Below the pieces are notes generated by a model. It saw nothing but the letters and a program-made list of their open reading frames with translations, had not been told where the DNA came from and ran no database searches. Positions 1-9,159 of a DNA stretch of 64,000 nucleotides are shown piece after piece. Both the position numbers and the translations under genes were made by a program. Location of the stretch: contig JAGTXX020000004.1 of the NCBI GenBank assembly GCA_019044685.2, positions 372,001-436,000 on the forward strand, written 5' to 3'. This DNA comes from Nannochloris sp. 'desiccata'. Lineage: Eukaryota; Chlorophyta; Trebouxiophyceae; Chlorellales; Chlorellaceae. Each line of letters opens with the position of its first letter. Position 1 is the first letter of the stretch.

Positions 1-1278
1 AGCGGCCAGTGCGCTCGTGGCGATGCTTGCACATTCTCTCACGGTGTATTTGAATGCCATTTACACCCTAGTAGATATCGTACCCAACTTTGCACTGATG
101 GCATGGGCTGCCGTAGAAGAGTTTGTTTTTTTGCCCACCAAGAATGCGAATTAAGGAGACTTCCTGAAGGAACGCAGTTACCTGGAACTGCATCCCCTGC
201 AGCACAGCTTCAAGCAGATTTCGCAACAGAAGCTGCCCTTTTACAAGGCCAAGCCCAACTTGCTCAAGCGCTCCACTCTTACATAGACCTGCAAACAAGA
301 GCAAGACAGGAAGAAGCAATTACAGCTGCAGCACAACTATTAGATCCGTTAGCAAAATTACGTTTACTTCGTGCGTTACAAGACCAGACGTCGCTTACGC
401 CTCTATCTAGCTTAGTCGATGGCAATGGCGGCGCTGAAGGCTTTGATCCCTCGTTACTTGCAGCAATGAGTGCGCTACACATGGCACCAGGCAACGGGAT
501 TGCAGCAGCTGCAGCAACTGCATCTCGTCATAGTATAGATAGTGGCTACGCAGGAGTATCAAACGTGTTTTCAGGGGCATTTACCTCGGCAACTGCTCCA
601 ACTGTACCAGCATCCTTGCCTGCAGCCGGGAGGAGGTCAATTGATATTGGCTCTCTTAGTCGGACTATAGATCCTTTTGCCACTCATAGGGCAGCGTTGA
701 AATCACAAGCATCTGCCTCTGCAAATGGAGACGTTACAGGGGCAGGCCTCGGCGCTGATGCTGCTTTATCTGGTTCTCAATTCCTAGGTGCAGCGGCTTT
801 ACCAATGTCGAGTTTTGCAGAATTTTCTCAAAGGAGAAATGGATTTGATAAGGGCGCTGCTGGTGCTCGTGGCAGTATGTTTAATGCCAACGGTTCCGGA
901 AACGGAGTTAGGAGTTCAGTGGGTGGTATTAATACCAGCAGCAACAGCAGTACCAGTAGTGAAGCTGCCGAGCGCTCCACCAGCTGCGGGGCTTCCGGTC
1001 TCCAGAGTATAAACGAGCTCATTCCTATAAGGGACGACGAAAGCTCCAGTATTAGCTCAGTTTCTGCTGTTGCACGCAGTGTCAGTGCTGGCAGTAGCTT
1101 GGACGCTTCTGGCAAAGAGTCTGCAAGTGCAAGCGGCAGCGGGGCGACGACTTCGAGTGATGATAGCTCACCGCCTGAAGTGCCGAGGGTTATGTCGTTT
1201 GACAATCTGCTTTCAGAGTTGCCACGAAGCTCATCTCAAGTGAACATGGTAGGTCTTGCAAGCCTAGGAATCTCTTAA
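1..1278 (+). CDS. Plant-type tandem CCCH zinc-finger protein (RR-TZF), 5' truncated
   Basis: The frame is open from base 1, so the start lies outside the window. Residues 1-48 hold most of two CCCH fingers: the end of the first ([11 protein letters not shown], then [17 protein letters not shown]) and a second C-x5-C-x4-C-x3-H finger ending [10 protein letters not shown]. The GVFECWLHP-like linker and the arginine-rich spacing are diagnostic of the plant RR-TZF family (Arabidopsis TZF/OZF proteins), RNA-binding regulators of mRNA turnover that shuttle between nucleus and P-body or stress granules. The rest (about 375 residues) is low-complexity Ser/Ala/Gly sequence, as usual for the family. 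Plant members often carry ankyrin repeats upstream; whether this one does cannot be seen. The stop is TAA at 1276-1278. Family call is strong; the target RNAs are unknown. Confidence 0.9.
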   Translation, partial: SGQCARGDACTFSHGVFECHLHPSRYRTQLCTDGMGCRRRVCFFAHQECELRRLPEGTQLPGTASPAAQLQADFATEAALLQGQAQLAQALHSYIDLQTRARQEEAITAAAQLLDPLAKLRLLRALQDQTSLTPLSSLVDGNGGAEGFDPSLLAAMSALHMAPGNGIAAAAATASRHSIDSGYAGVSNVFSGAFTSATAPTVPASLPAAGRRSIDIGSLSRTIDPFATHRAALKSQASASANGDVTGAGLGADAALSGSQFLGAAALPMSSFAEFSQRRNGFDKGAAGARGSMFNANGSGNGVRSSVGGINTSSNSSTSSEAAERSTSCGASGLQSINELIPIRDDESSSISSVSAVARSVSAGSSLDASGKESASASGSGATTSSDDSSPPEVPRVMSFDNLLSELPRSSSQVNMVGLASLGIS

Positions 1279-2342
1279 GGATATGATATCAGCAGAGAGA
1301 ATTAAAGAAGAGCGAACCCAATCATTCTTTTTTACTATCCTCCTCCTCGCTCTTGGCCCGACACGAGGTCCTCTTGCCGACCCGACCACCCCTCAGTAGT
1401 GAAACAGAAGAATATGACTCTTTTTATAATGCCATTCAAATCCCTTTCTCTCGTCTTCTCTTATGGCCTATCTGTTGTATGTTGATAAAGCAATCAATAA
1501 AGAGAAAACACTTTGCTTTCTTCTTTCTTTCTTTTTCAGTAATTATACTTTTAAAACCACAGCACGGTCGGTGCCCCATTCTTTTTTCTTTCTTTCTTCC
1601 TTTAATTAATTAATTCTCCTGTATAGTTAGATCGTTTCCTTTGATTCTTAGCGTTTTTCTTTCTTTCTTTCTTCTTTTTATATCCTTCCTTCCTCTCCCC
1701 CAATTAATTTTCTATGATACGATTAGCTTCCTTTTCTCTTTGTTTGTTTGTTTCTGTCCCTTTTCTCTCTCTGAACTCTTATTTCATGCAAACCAAATTA
1801 AAACGAATGAGCGTGGTGGTGCTGCTCTGGCAGAAATTAAAAAAAATATATTCTATGCCCCGCACCTCTATGATTTGCGCCTTTGTTTTCTGCCAAATGC
1901 AGCACTACCGCTACAAACACACATATTTTGTCGATTTCTTCCCCCAGTCAATTCATTCATTCTTAGAGGTGTTTGATGAGAGATTAATCCTTCACTCTTT
2001 TTCTTGCCTCGACCGTTTCATTCGATTCTTCCGATTTTGCAGCCGACTTGATATCTTCCCTCGCTCATTTTCATTTGATTAAACGATGTAAATACTACTA
2101 TCCTTCGCAAAGCTGTACTGATATTGGATACAGATAAGAACACCGCTTGACTATTTCAGAGTACAAGCCCTGGCCAATTTCCACCGCCACCGCTGTCTCT
2201 CCGCACAAGCTGCTGCCTCGGGCGACCTTTTCAATGTCACCGCTGCTGAGCCTCCCGCTGCGCTTGAGATGGCTTTCTCAAATGATGGCAATACTACAGC
2301 TTTACCGGCTCTAGTTTGGGAGGCATTTCTTCTAAAGCTGTG
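1279..2342. other. Intergenic / 3' UTR region, T-rich
   Basis: Very pyrimidine-rich (TTTC, TTTCT and TTTG runs at about 1510-1770), with no convincing long frame. The TGTAA in the sequence near 2086 may be a poly(A) signal. From about 2160, right after a good polypyrimidine-AG, a short open stretch runs to a stop near 2340; it looks coding-like but joins to nothing I can identify. Confidence 0.4.
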
Positions 2343-2724
2343 ATGGCAACTGTACTTCACAAGCAACCCCCCTACTACCCCGCCCGCGGACTTGAATTCA
2401 TAAAGTACCCACAGGATCTCCACTGCTTGACTATCTTTCTACTACAATGTAAGTAATGATCTCCGTGGGGCAGAAACGCGAGCTTACTTCAGAGCTTTTA
2501 GGTTACAGGCATGTCAGCTGTTGGGGAACGCTCTTTTCCAAACCGCTCAGCGCTCAGTTGCTCAGCTGAGCGCCGAGCTCTCCAGCAGTGCTTGAAATCA
2601 GGGAGATCAGGGGCTTTTATAGGGAAATGTGTGAGTAGTTTTTTCCTCTTTATCATGTTTATAGTTTTTCCGTAATCATGGGAAACGTGCAAGCTGGGGG
2701 CCACGCCCCTCAAGGAGATATTGA
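2343..2724 (+). CDS. Possible small Cys-rich (CHCH-like) protein, three exons, uncertain
   Basis: Three short frames join in phase by consensus splice sites: 2343-2448 (ATG; donor GTAAGT), 2509-2630 (acceptor TTACAG; donor GTGAGT) and 2665-2724 (acceptor TTTATAG; stop TGA). The result would be about 95 residues. The middle exon contains CSAERRALQQC, a Cys-x9-Cys pair in a predicted helix, with another Cys 13 residues on, reminiscent of mitochondrial intermembrane-space twin-CX9C proteins, but a complete second CX9C pair is missing. The last exon overlaps the start of the ankyrin gene in another frame, so these exons could instead be 5' leader of that gene or an alternative isoform. No family is recognised. 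Confidence 0.3.
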
Positions 2725-5515
2725 TTCGATTCCAAATCTGACAATTGAAGCTTCGAAGCTCCGAGATAGCCTTGCAACACTTTGCACGCGAGCAGTAAGT
2801 ACTTTAAACATCTTCCATATTATGGTAGCGCCGAGGGCGTTCTATGATTTTTTTACGCCAAACATTTTCAAGTATTTCTTTGATCTGATCATAAACCGAA
2901 GAATTGGTGTCTAAGTTTCTATTTGCTGTTCTATTTTATTGCAGAACCTCACTCGCAACCTTTCATTCATAGCAGCACTAGACAAGAATGAAGCTGTATT
3001 CGCCCGCTGCTTGAGTCTGAAACATGGTCAAGGCTCAGATAGCAAGGACGGGTTTCTGTCCATTCATTGGGCAGTGCTCAATTCCTGGGTAGAGGGCGTG
3101 CGTCTTGCCCTCGATTCAGGAATCCCTGTGGACTCACTATCACTAGCTGGATATACCCCTCTGCATATAGCTTCGTACGTAGGCAGCGTGGACTGTGCTC
3201 GGCTTCTAATCAATTCCGGTGCGAGTGTCACTGTCAAGACTCGGAAAGGGGCCACTCCTCTTGGAATCGCTGCACAACAAGGCCAGGATACTAAAGACGT
3301 ACTTGAATTCCTATTACAACGTGGAGCTAGCCCTACCATGCATGGGTATAAAAACAGAAATGCATTAGAAACTGCAATTTTTGCCCGCGCCGACATCGAT
3401 GTTATTCAAACTCTTCTTGCAGCTGGAGCAAAGCCTTGTGCTCACAATCCTCACATGCTTAACCTTACTCCCGTACATTTAGCAGCACTGATGCTTAATT
3501 GTGACGTTGCGAGGGTGCTATTGCAAGCTGGAGGGGATCCAAACGCTCTTGCAGAGAGAAATGCTGCGCCGTTGATTTTGTGCTATAGTCGTCAAGGCAT
3601 GCAACTCCATTTTAGCGATACAACCACCCCTTCCGAAATACTGGAAGAGAAGCGACGCGCTATGTTTACCGTTCTCTGTGACGCTGGAGCAGATGTTGGT
3701 GCTACGATGGGAAGTGGATCCTTGACAGTGTTGCATGTGGCATTTGGATCATGCAAAGAGGAGGCAAGTATCAACCAAATCTTAGACTCCCCTAGCTGTG
3801 ATCCTAGTAAAAGTATCAACGCAATTATCTCTCCACATAAACTCACCATGCTCCAAATCGCTGCGCGCAATGGATGGGTCAATGCCACGCGGAAATTAGC
3901 CACCACTAGCGGTGTCGATTTAGAAATTAAAAATAAAGAAGGCTTTAATGCTCTACATCTTGCTGTTATTAGCCAAGCACGAGGAGCGGCGGCAAATAAA
4001 AATTCTGCTACTGTAGCAGAGACTGTTACTGCGATACTAGAAGCTGGAGCAGATCCACATTTTTTAGCACCTGACGTCTTTCCTAACTACAAAAGGTGGC
4101 GGGTGAGACAGGGCATGGTGGCCGCACGAGCGGTTCTCGTTGGTGGGCCCGTAGCAGAAGAGAATTTACCCGAATATTTACGTGGATTAGACAACCGCGT
4201 TACTGCACTTGATACGGCAGTTTTAATTACGCAAGATATAGGCGCAATTGAAGCATTTTTGAAGTTTGGAGTGTTGCCTTCGGCAGAGGCGCTGGCAGTC
4301 GGTGAGCAATGCGTTCCTATCCTTCGTTCTGTAATAAAAAGGACCCCATGGACGCCTGAAATGCATAAAACATTGCCTAAGGCATTTAAATCTGCTGCTA
4401 AAGAGCTGGTTCTGTCGCTTAGAAGAGCTGCACGTGGGTCAGATGGTCAAATGCTGGTCCTATCGGAAGACATCATGCGTGTAATTCTGACTCAAGCCCT
4501 ATATCCTATATCTAATTGGACTGATGCTGAATGGATACATAGTCAACGTGTTAAGAAGCCACATGAAGTGGAAAGATCGAATCAAAAAGGGGCTGCTGCT
4601 GCTGCAGTTGCTGCTGGCTTTGGCAATATTGATGGCGACGGCATGGGCGGTGGAATTGGCCCACAAGGTCAGTTCCTTAACCAAGAGGGGGCTATGGCTG
4701 ATGATCTAATGCAAGCTATGCCTGAAGTTATGGGTCATGCTATGAACTTCATTCAACAGCAGCAAGGGGGCAATGCCATGGGGGGAAATGCTGGGGGTGA
4801 CGGCATAGGAGCAGCAGCAGTAGTTGCTGTTGCAGCTGCAATGGGAATAGATCATAATAATCCCAACATTGGGGCCATTCCTGTACCCATGCATATGATG
4901 TTCCATGGTGGTGGAGGTGCTGCTAATGCCGCTATGAATGAGATGTTTGCCCAAGGCGCTCCTCACTACATGATGCAGATGCAAATGCACTTACCTGGAG
5001 GCCATGTTATGATGATGGGTGGAGGTCCAGGACACGATATACTCCAGAATGACGTCGACGATGAAGAGGACGATCTAGATGGAATTTTTATAGGCCATCA
5101 TCCCCAGATTTTTGATCATCATGACCCCGGCGGCGGTGATGGACTTGCCGGGCTTCATGGTCTTTTAGAAGCTGCTGCAAATCAAGCTGTAGAAGCTGTG
5201 CACGCTGCAGCTGTGGGACAAGGTCCTATTCCTGGGCCTCTTGCACCAGGGGAGGAAGGAGACATGCAGGTCATGCAGTGGCAGATTGATATCAACATGG
5301 ATGATTTGATGAACTTTAACAGTAACAACAACGACAACGATGGGAATAATAATCAGGCTGGTGGTGGTGGTGGAGGGTTGATGAACCATCCTGTACTTCA
5401 GCATGCAATGCACCAACACCAGCAGCAACAAATGCAACAGCAAGTTAATCAACAACTGCCTGCTGCTGTTCCGCCTGCTCCCACAGCTCCTTCTGCCGAA
5501 GACGGCGATGCATAA
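2678..5515 (+). CDS. Ankyrin-repeat protein with long Met/Gly/Gln/Asn/His-rich tail
   Basis: Two exons, 2678-2794 and 2945-5515 (intron 150 nt, GTAAGT...TTGCAG, phase 0), give 895 residues. The start MGN is a plausible N-myristoylation context. About residues 60-400 contain degenerate ankyrin repeats: consensus pieces such as GYTPLHIASYVGSVDCARLL, LTPVHLAALMLNCDVARVLL and GFNALHLAV are clear. After about residue 550 the protein becomes low complexity: poly-Ala, Met-Gly-Gly, His-rich and finally Gln/Asn-rich blocks, with an acidic patch (VDDEEDDLDG). Ankyrin arrays bind proteins; the tail resembles prion-like, condensate-forming segments, but no catalytic domain is present and the role is unknown. 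It follows a CCCH gene, and ankyrin plus CCCH domains are fused in many plant RR-TZF proteins, but no CCCH finger is visible here. Confidence 0.85.
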
Positions 5516-6158
5516 CCTGGCAGAAAAACAAAAACAAAGGACCCCGGTGAGAGGTGACTAAAGGGCTGAAACTGGTTGGCTTGCGCCATCTGAGAATTTT
5601 GCTAGAAAATTCTCATTAACCAGCTAATTGCCCTAACAAATAAAATCTTGTCGGAGGTAAACTAAAAGAAATAAGGTGCTGAGAAATTAGAGGTTTTCTC
5701 AAGGTATTACTTATTTTTTTTCTTTTCTTCTTTAAAATTTCGCAGTGTTAAGAAATATTGAGAAATTAGCTCCGGTTGTGTATACACCCACTGTGGGGGA
5801 AGCGTGTAAGCGCTTTGACCATATCTACAGACCAAATTTATTATGAGAATGTCAATAATGCCTTTTTTGCAGCAGTAACATTTCCTACTTGCTCCTCCAT
5901 CTTCTCATCTACACTCCTACTTTCCGCATCCAATCCCATATGGTTCATCCATTCTTGAGCATCTGTCTTCCCTTTTTCTATAAAATATTGAACAAAATTT
6001 TCTTTGGCAACTGCCTTTGCTTGCTTTGTTTCTCAAAAAGCAACCATATGTACCCTCCCTTTCCTTTATTACTAGTACCTTCCATTTTATGTAAGAAGTC
6101 TATTACATAATAGGAATAGAATTATATTGTACGAGTCAATAAACAGGCGAGTTAATAA
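5516..6158. other. Convergent intergenic region with small hairpin
   Basis: No gene seen. A perfect 10-bp inverted repeat with a 5-nt loop lies at 5591-5615, and a weaker TGAGAAA/TTTCTCA hairpin at 5680-5701. The rest is AT-rich 3' flank of the ankyrin gene and of the minus-strand ORF. Confidence 0.5.
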
Positions 6159-7292
6159 TCATTGCTGAGCTTGCCTCTTCAGCTCACCCCAAGTCACACC
6201 GTATTTTTTGCACTTCCTACGTAAAGTGTCACCGGAAATACCAGATCCAGCAGCTGCTTCCTTCGCACTGTTGTGGGTCCTTGCAAGACGCTTCAGTTCT
6301 TCCAGTGTAAGTTCTTTGCGCATGCCTGCATATTCGCCTGGCACCGCCACCAGCTCGTCAAGGCCGTCACCATCGCATCTAATAGGACCCACAATAGAAG
6401 GCATTCCAGCCTTGGTCACTTCACCAGTTTTTGGAACCTTGCGCACAAAGATACCATGTCCTACAGGCACTTCAAGAACGTAAATGTCACCAGTGTGAGA
6501 AAACTTTTTGATTTCGTCAGCTTGTGCTCGTGGTTCTGCACGTGACAAAGACTGGGAGAAGGTGACAGTCCAGTTGTCAGATCTCCTTGTGACAGTTTGG
6601 CCGGTTGAGTTAATAGTACTCTCGGTGCCTTCTTCCACCTGAGCGAAGAATCTGGTTGCTCGTTCAGTTCGCAGCACGAGGAGCTGAATCTGGTCTCTGA
6701 ACGATACACATGATATGGATATGTGGGGAGTATACGATTTCTCCAGGCCATAAGGTGCTGCGGAGCCATCAGCTGCATGTAAACCGACAAGTAAAAATTG
6801 GAGAGCACTCTTGTCTGTGTCTTGCTCCCAGATATGACTTGCAAAGCATTTTGCTGATTTGGCAGTACCAGGCTTCACAAAGTCAGAATGTTGTGAAGGG
6901 TACTCGACGTATCTCCTGGCAGCAGATGGATTTGTACGAGAGCCTGGGCCAGATCCATATCGGTGGATATAGTTATCGCTAAATAAGCTCAGCCAATCCG
7001 GATGCTTGATGTTGAATAGATGCAATCTTGCTCGGCGTTTCTCTAAAGGCCCATCTTCAATCGCTGGCATATCCGAGTAAAAATAGTCAACGCCCTCTTC
7101 AAGCCCTAGTTTTGCAAACCATTGTGTCAGAAGGTCTGCATCTTTGTAGGTGGCAAAAGTAATGTACCTAATTGTACCGTCAGCGTCTTTTACAGCGATG
7201 GAGCCATCCCCAGTCCAGTATCCATATACCAAGTAGAAATACGGTTGCTGGTCTACTTGCAACTCCAAAAGCTCAGAGAGCCAGTTGGGCAT
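6159..7292 (-). CDS. LAGLIDADG (DOD-type) homing endonuclease / intein-derived protein with C-terminal HTH
   Basis: A 377-residue frame with two LAGLIDADG-like helices: YLVYGYWTGDGSI (residues 20-32, acidic residue D29) and LLVGLHAADGS (167-177, D175), the paired motifs of monomeric homing endonucleases in inteins. Residues 269-286, GDIYVLEVPVGHGIFVRK, resemble the C-terminal Hint-fold strand of inteins (block F). The next stretch has IVGPIRC instead of the usual terminal His/Gly-Asn followed by Cys/Ser/Thr, so protein splicing from this copy is doubtful. The C-terminus (about 328-370) forms a helix-turn-helix with GISGDTLRRKCKKYGVTW, like Fis/NUMOD or RWP-RK helices. Related fragments continue upstream in other frames (7253-8060). 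The methionine used is the first in this frame; the true N-terminus is uncertain. It could be a freestanding endonuclease, a degenerating intein of viral origin, or a domesticated DNA-binding protein. Confidence 0.6.
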   Translation of the reverse strand: MPNWLSELLELQVDQQPYFYLVYGYWTGDGSIAVKDADGTIRYITFATYKDADLLTQWFAKLGLEEGVDYFYSDMPAIEDGPLEKRRARLHLFNIKHPDWLSLFSDNYIHRYGSGPGSRTNPSAARRYVEYPSQHSDFVKPGTAKSAKCFASHIWEQDTDKSALQFLLVGLHAADGSAAPYGLEKSYTPHISISCVSFRDQIQLLVLRTERATRFFAQVEEGTESTINSTGQTVTRRSDNWTVTFSQSLSRAEPRAQADEIKKFSHTGDIYVLEVPVGHGIFVRKVPKTGEVTKAGMPSIVGPIRCDGDGLDELVAVPGEYAGMRKELTLEELKRLARTHNSAKEAAAGSGISGDTLRRKCKKYGVTWGELKRQAQQ

Positions 7293-8060
7293 AATGGAAT
7301 GGTTGGGGAAAGGAGAGGTCTACGACGGGGCACAGGGGCAGCGGAGGGAGCAGCGCCAGGAGCAGCAGGAGCGCTAGCAGGAGCAGCGCCACGAGCAGCA
7401 GCAGCAGCAACAACAGCAGCAACAACAGTAGGAGTATCTTCTATATTTATCGATGCAATACGTCCTATAACTCCTTCTTCTTCTTCTTCTTCTTGGGGAA
7501 GATCTCCAGCATCTCCAGCATGCGAGCATACTGTAATTACAGCTCTGGGATTTCGTTCGTCAAAAACAGTCACTGGCCTTGAATATGACTGTACTTTTAT
7601 CCAAGAATGTAGTTACATTTCCAACGGATGTCTTGACACCCCTCCTCACCACCATCAATTGCTCTGGAAGAACAGTGGCATAAAGGTGATTGGAACGAGT
7701 CTTGCCATGCTTGATGCGATCAAATCGACCATATTTGTCTGAGGTGGTTGCATCCCAGCGTTTCTCTTAGGCCTTGGGCAAGAATTGTATGATTTCTTGA
7801 TCGTTGACCCATTCCTTTGTGATGTTGATATTACCGTTCTTGGGGTCGGGAAGGCATACTTCCTTGGTTTTTAGTCGACGAGGTATATGTCCTCGTTGAC
7901 ATAGCCAAGATATGGTTTGCTGTTTTCTAAGAGCTCCTCGGGTCTCACAAAGCGACCTACCTGGGCGATCTGTGAACCTGGCAGTAGATAGATTTTGGCG
8001 AGTGGTGGTGCTGGTGGTGGTTGTGGTGGACATTGTTGTGCCCTTGATGTTGACGCCATG
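7253..8060 (-). pseudogene. Frame-broken upstream part of the homing-endonuclease/intein-like locus
   Basis: Reading the minus strand from an ATG at 8060, a Pro-rich start and about 60 residues end at a stop near 7872. A second frame then carries a protein-like stretch (CLPDPKNGNINITKEWVND...) with one internal TAA, followed by SNHLYATVLPEQLMVV and a stop at a T5 run near 7565. A third frame (about 7573-7253) continues with DERNPRAVITVCSHAGD, a poly-Glu run and an Ala/Pro linker, overlapping the start of the downstream ORF in a different frame. No splice sites I can find repair all the breaks. I read this as a decayed N-terminal half, though unrecognised introns or sequencing errors at homopolymers are possible. 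Confidence 0.4.
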
Positions 8061-8462
8061 GTGATTATGAATCCACTGCAGCACATAACGAAGAAGATGG
8101 TTAAGAACACGCCTTGTTGTTCTAAAGAGCTCTTTTTGCTGTTTTAGAGAGTTATCCCCTCCGATAAAGATGTCAGGCCCGAGAAGGCTTGGTGCTGCAG
8201 TGCTGCATATAACTTATTTGCTCAGAAAATACTACACCCCTTGCAACATCTACATTGTGCTACATTATTGGATTCAAACGAGTTTTCGTATAAACGACCG
8301 AAAGAAAAAGTAATAACACAGACTTCTCTCTCTGCAACTTCCCTGCAGTACAACATTTTACCATAATGACTGAAGCTATCTTAAAGAACCCTATGAAGCA
8401 TTTCCTTTTATTCATTGAAGAAAAGACAAAGAATACAAAGGTAGATTTCTTCTTTTCATAAG
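8061..8462. other. Intergenic, nothing recognised
   Basis: About 400 bp between the broken endonuclease locus and the foldback element. I see no coding frame, RNA gene or repeat in it. Confidence 0.4.
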
Positions 8463-8882
8463 TGTACAAAACAATCGCTAATTAGGTTATAGCCTATCTT
8501 TTATTTTCATCTTTGCATCTCTCCACAGCCATTTACCCGGAAGCCGATGACTACGAGCTCGGCCATCACATGAGAGCTGCTTGGCATGCTCGCTCTCGCG
8601 ATTTGGAGGAGTATTACAAGCAGTTAGGCGAGGCAGTGATATGATTGGCCTTCTCCGCTGCGTCTTTTTTTTTCTCCACCTCGACTCTTCCACGGAACCG
8701 CTGCATATCTGCCTCGCCTAACTGCTCGTAATACTGATCCAAATCGCGAGAGCGAGCATGCCAAGCAGCTCTCATGTGATGGCCGAGCTCGCAGTCATCG
8801 GCTTCAGGGTAAATGGCTGTGGAGTGATGCAAAGATGAAAATAAAAGATAGGCTATAACCTAATTAGCGATTATTTTGTACA
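8463..8882. repeat. Foldback element: 174-bp inverted arms around a 72-bp spacer
   Basis: Left arm 8463-8636 and right arm 8709-8882 are inverted copies of equal length with about 7 mismatches by eye (about 96% identity); both outer ends are TGTACA. Each arm contains an intron-like pyrimidine tract ending CTCCACAG or its near copy, then an open frame reading AIYPEADD(Y/C)ELGHHMRAAW and on to QLGEA. On the minus strand the right arm's frame continues through the spacer (MQRFRGRVEVEKKK...). So the element is an inverted duplication of an exon start, not a classical terminal-repeat transposon. Its transcript would fold into a long hairpin. The parent gene is not in the window and the protein family is not recognised. 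Confidence 0.85.
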
Positions 8883-9159
8883 TTATTTGTTGTTTGATTT
8901 AATTTGACTTCCTTCCCCTTGTATGATAGATAGAATTCAAACAGAGCTCGTTGTTAAAAACGCCCTCGGTTGTAAACAAATTTAAAATGAAAAAACAGTG
9001 TTGCGTGTACAATTTCCAGAGAAATTCAGAAACATTTATTATCTATCTACCTATATAGATAGCTCAATTTAGCAGATTATTATTATTATTATTATTGTCA
9101 ACGTCCTTATCATGTCATTATGACTTATTTATGTCAACAAGTATCTCCCGTCAAATTAT
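8883..9159. repeat. AT-rich 3' flank with ATT microsatellite
   Basis: An (ATT)n run of about eight units lies near 9077-9099, next to TATCTATC-type simple sequence. This is the downstream flank of the FkbM gene on the minus strand. Confidence 0.6.

Noticed and set aside
1353..2082. Hydrophobic Phe/Leu/Ser frames in the TZF 3' flank
   Set aside because: They arise from T/TTTC-rich sequence and would encode unlikely low-complexity peptides.
7122..7742. 206-codon plus-strand frame rich in Ala/Gly
   Set aside because: It is antisense to the homing-endonuclease locus; the open length comes from GCA/GCT repeats and does not show a protein-like family.
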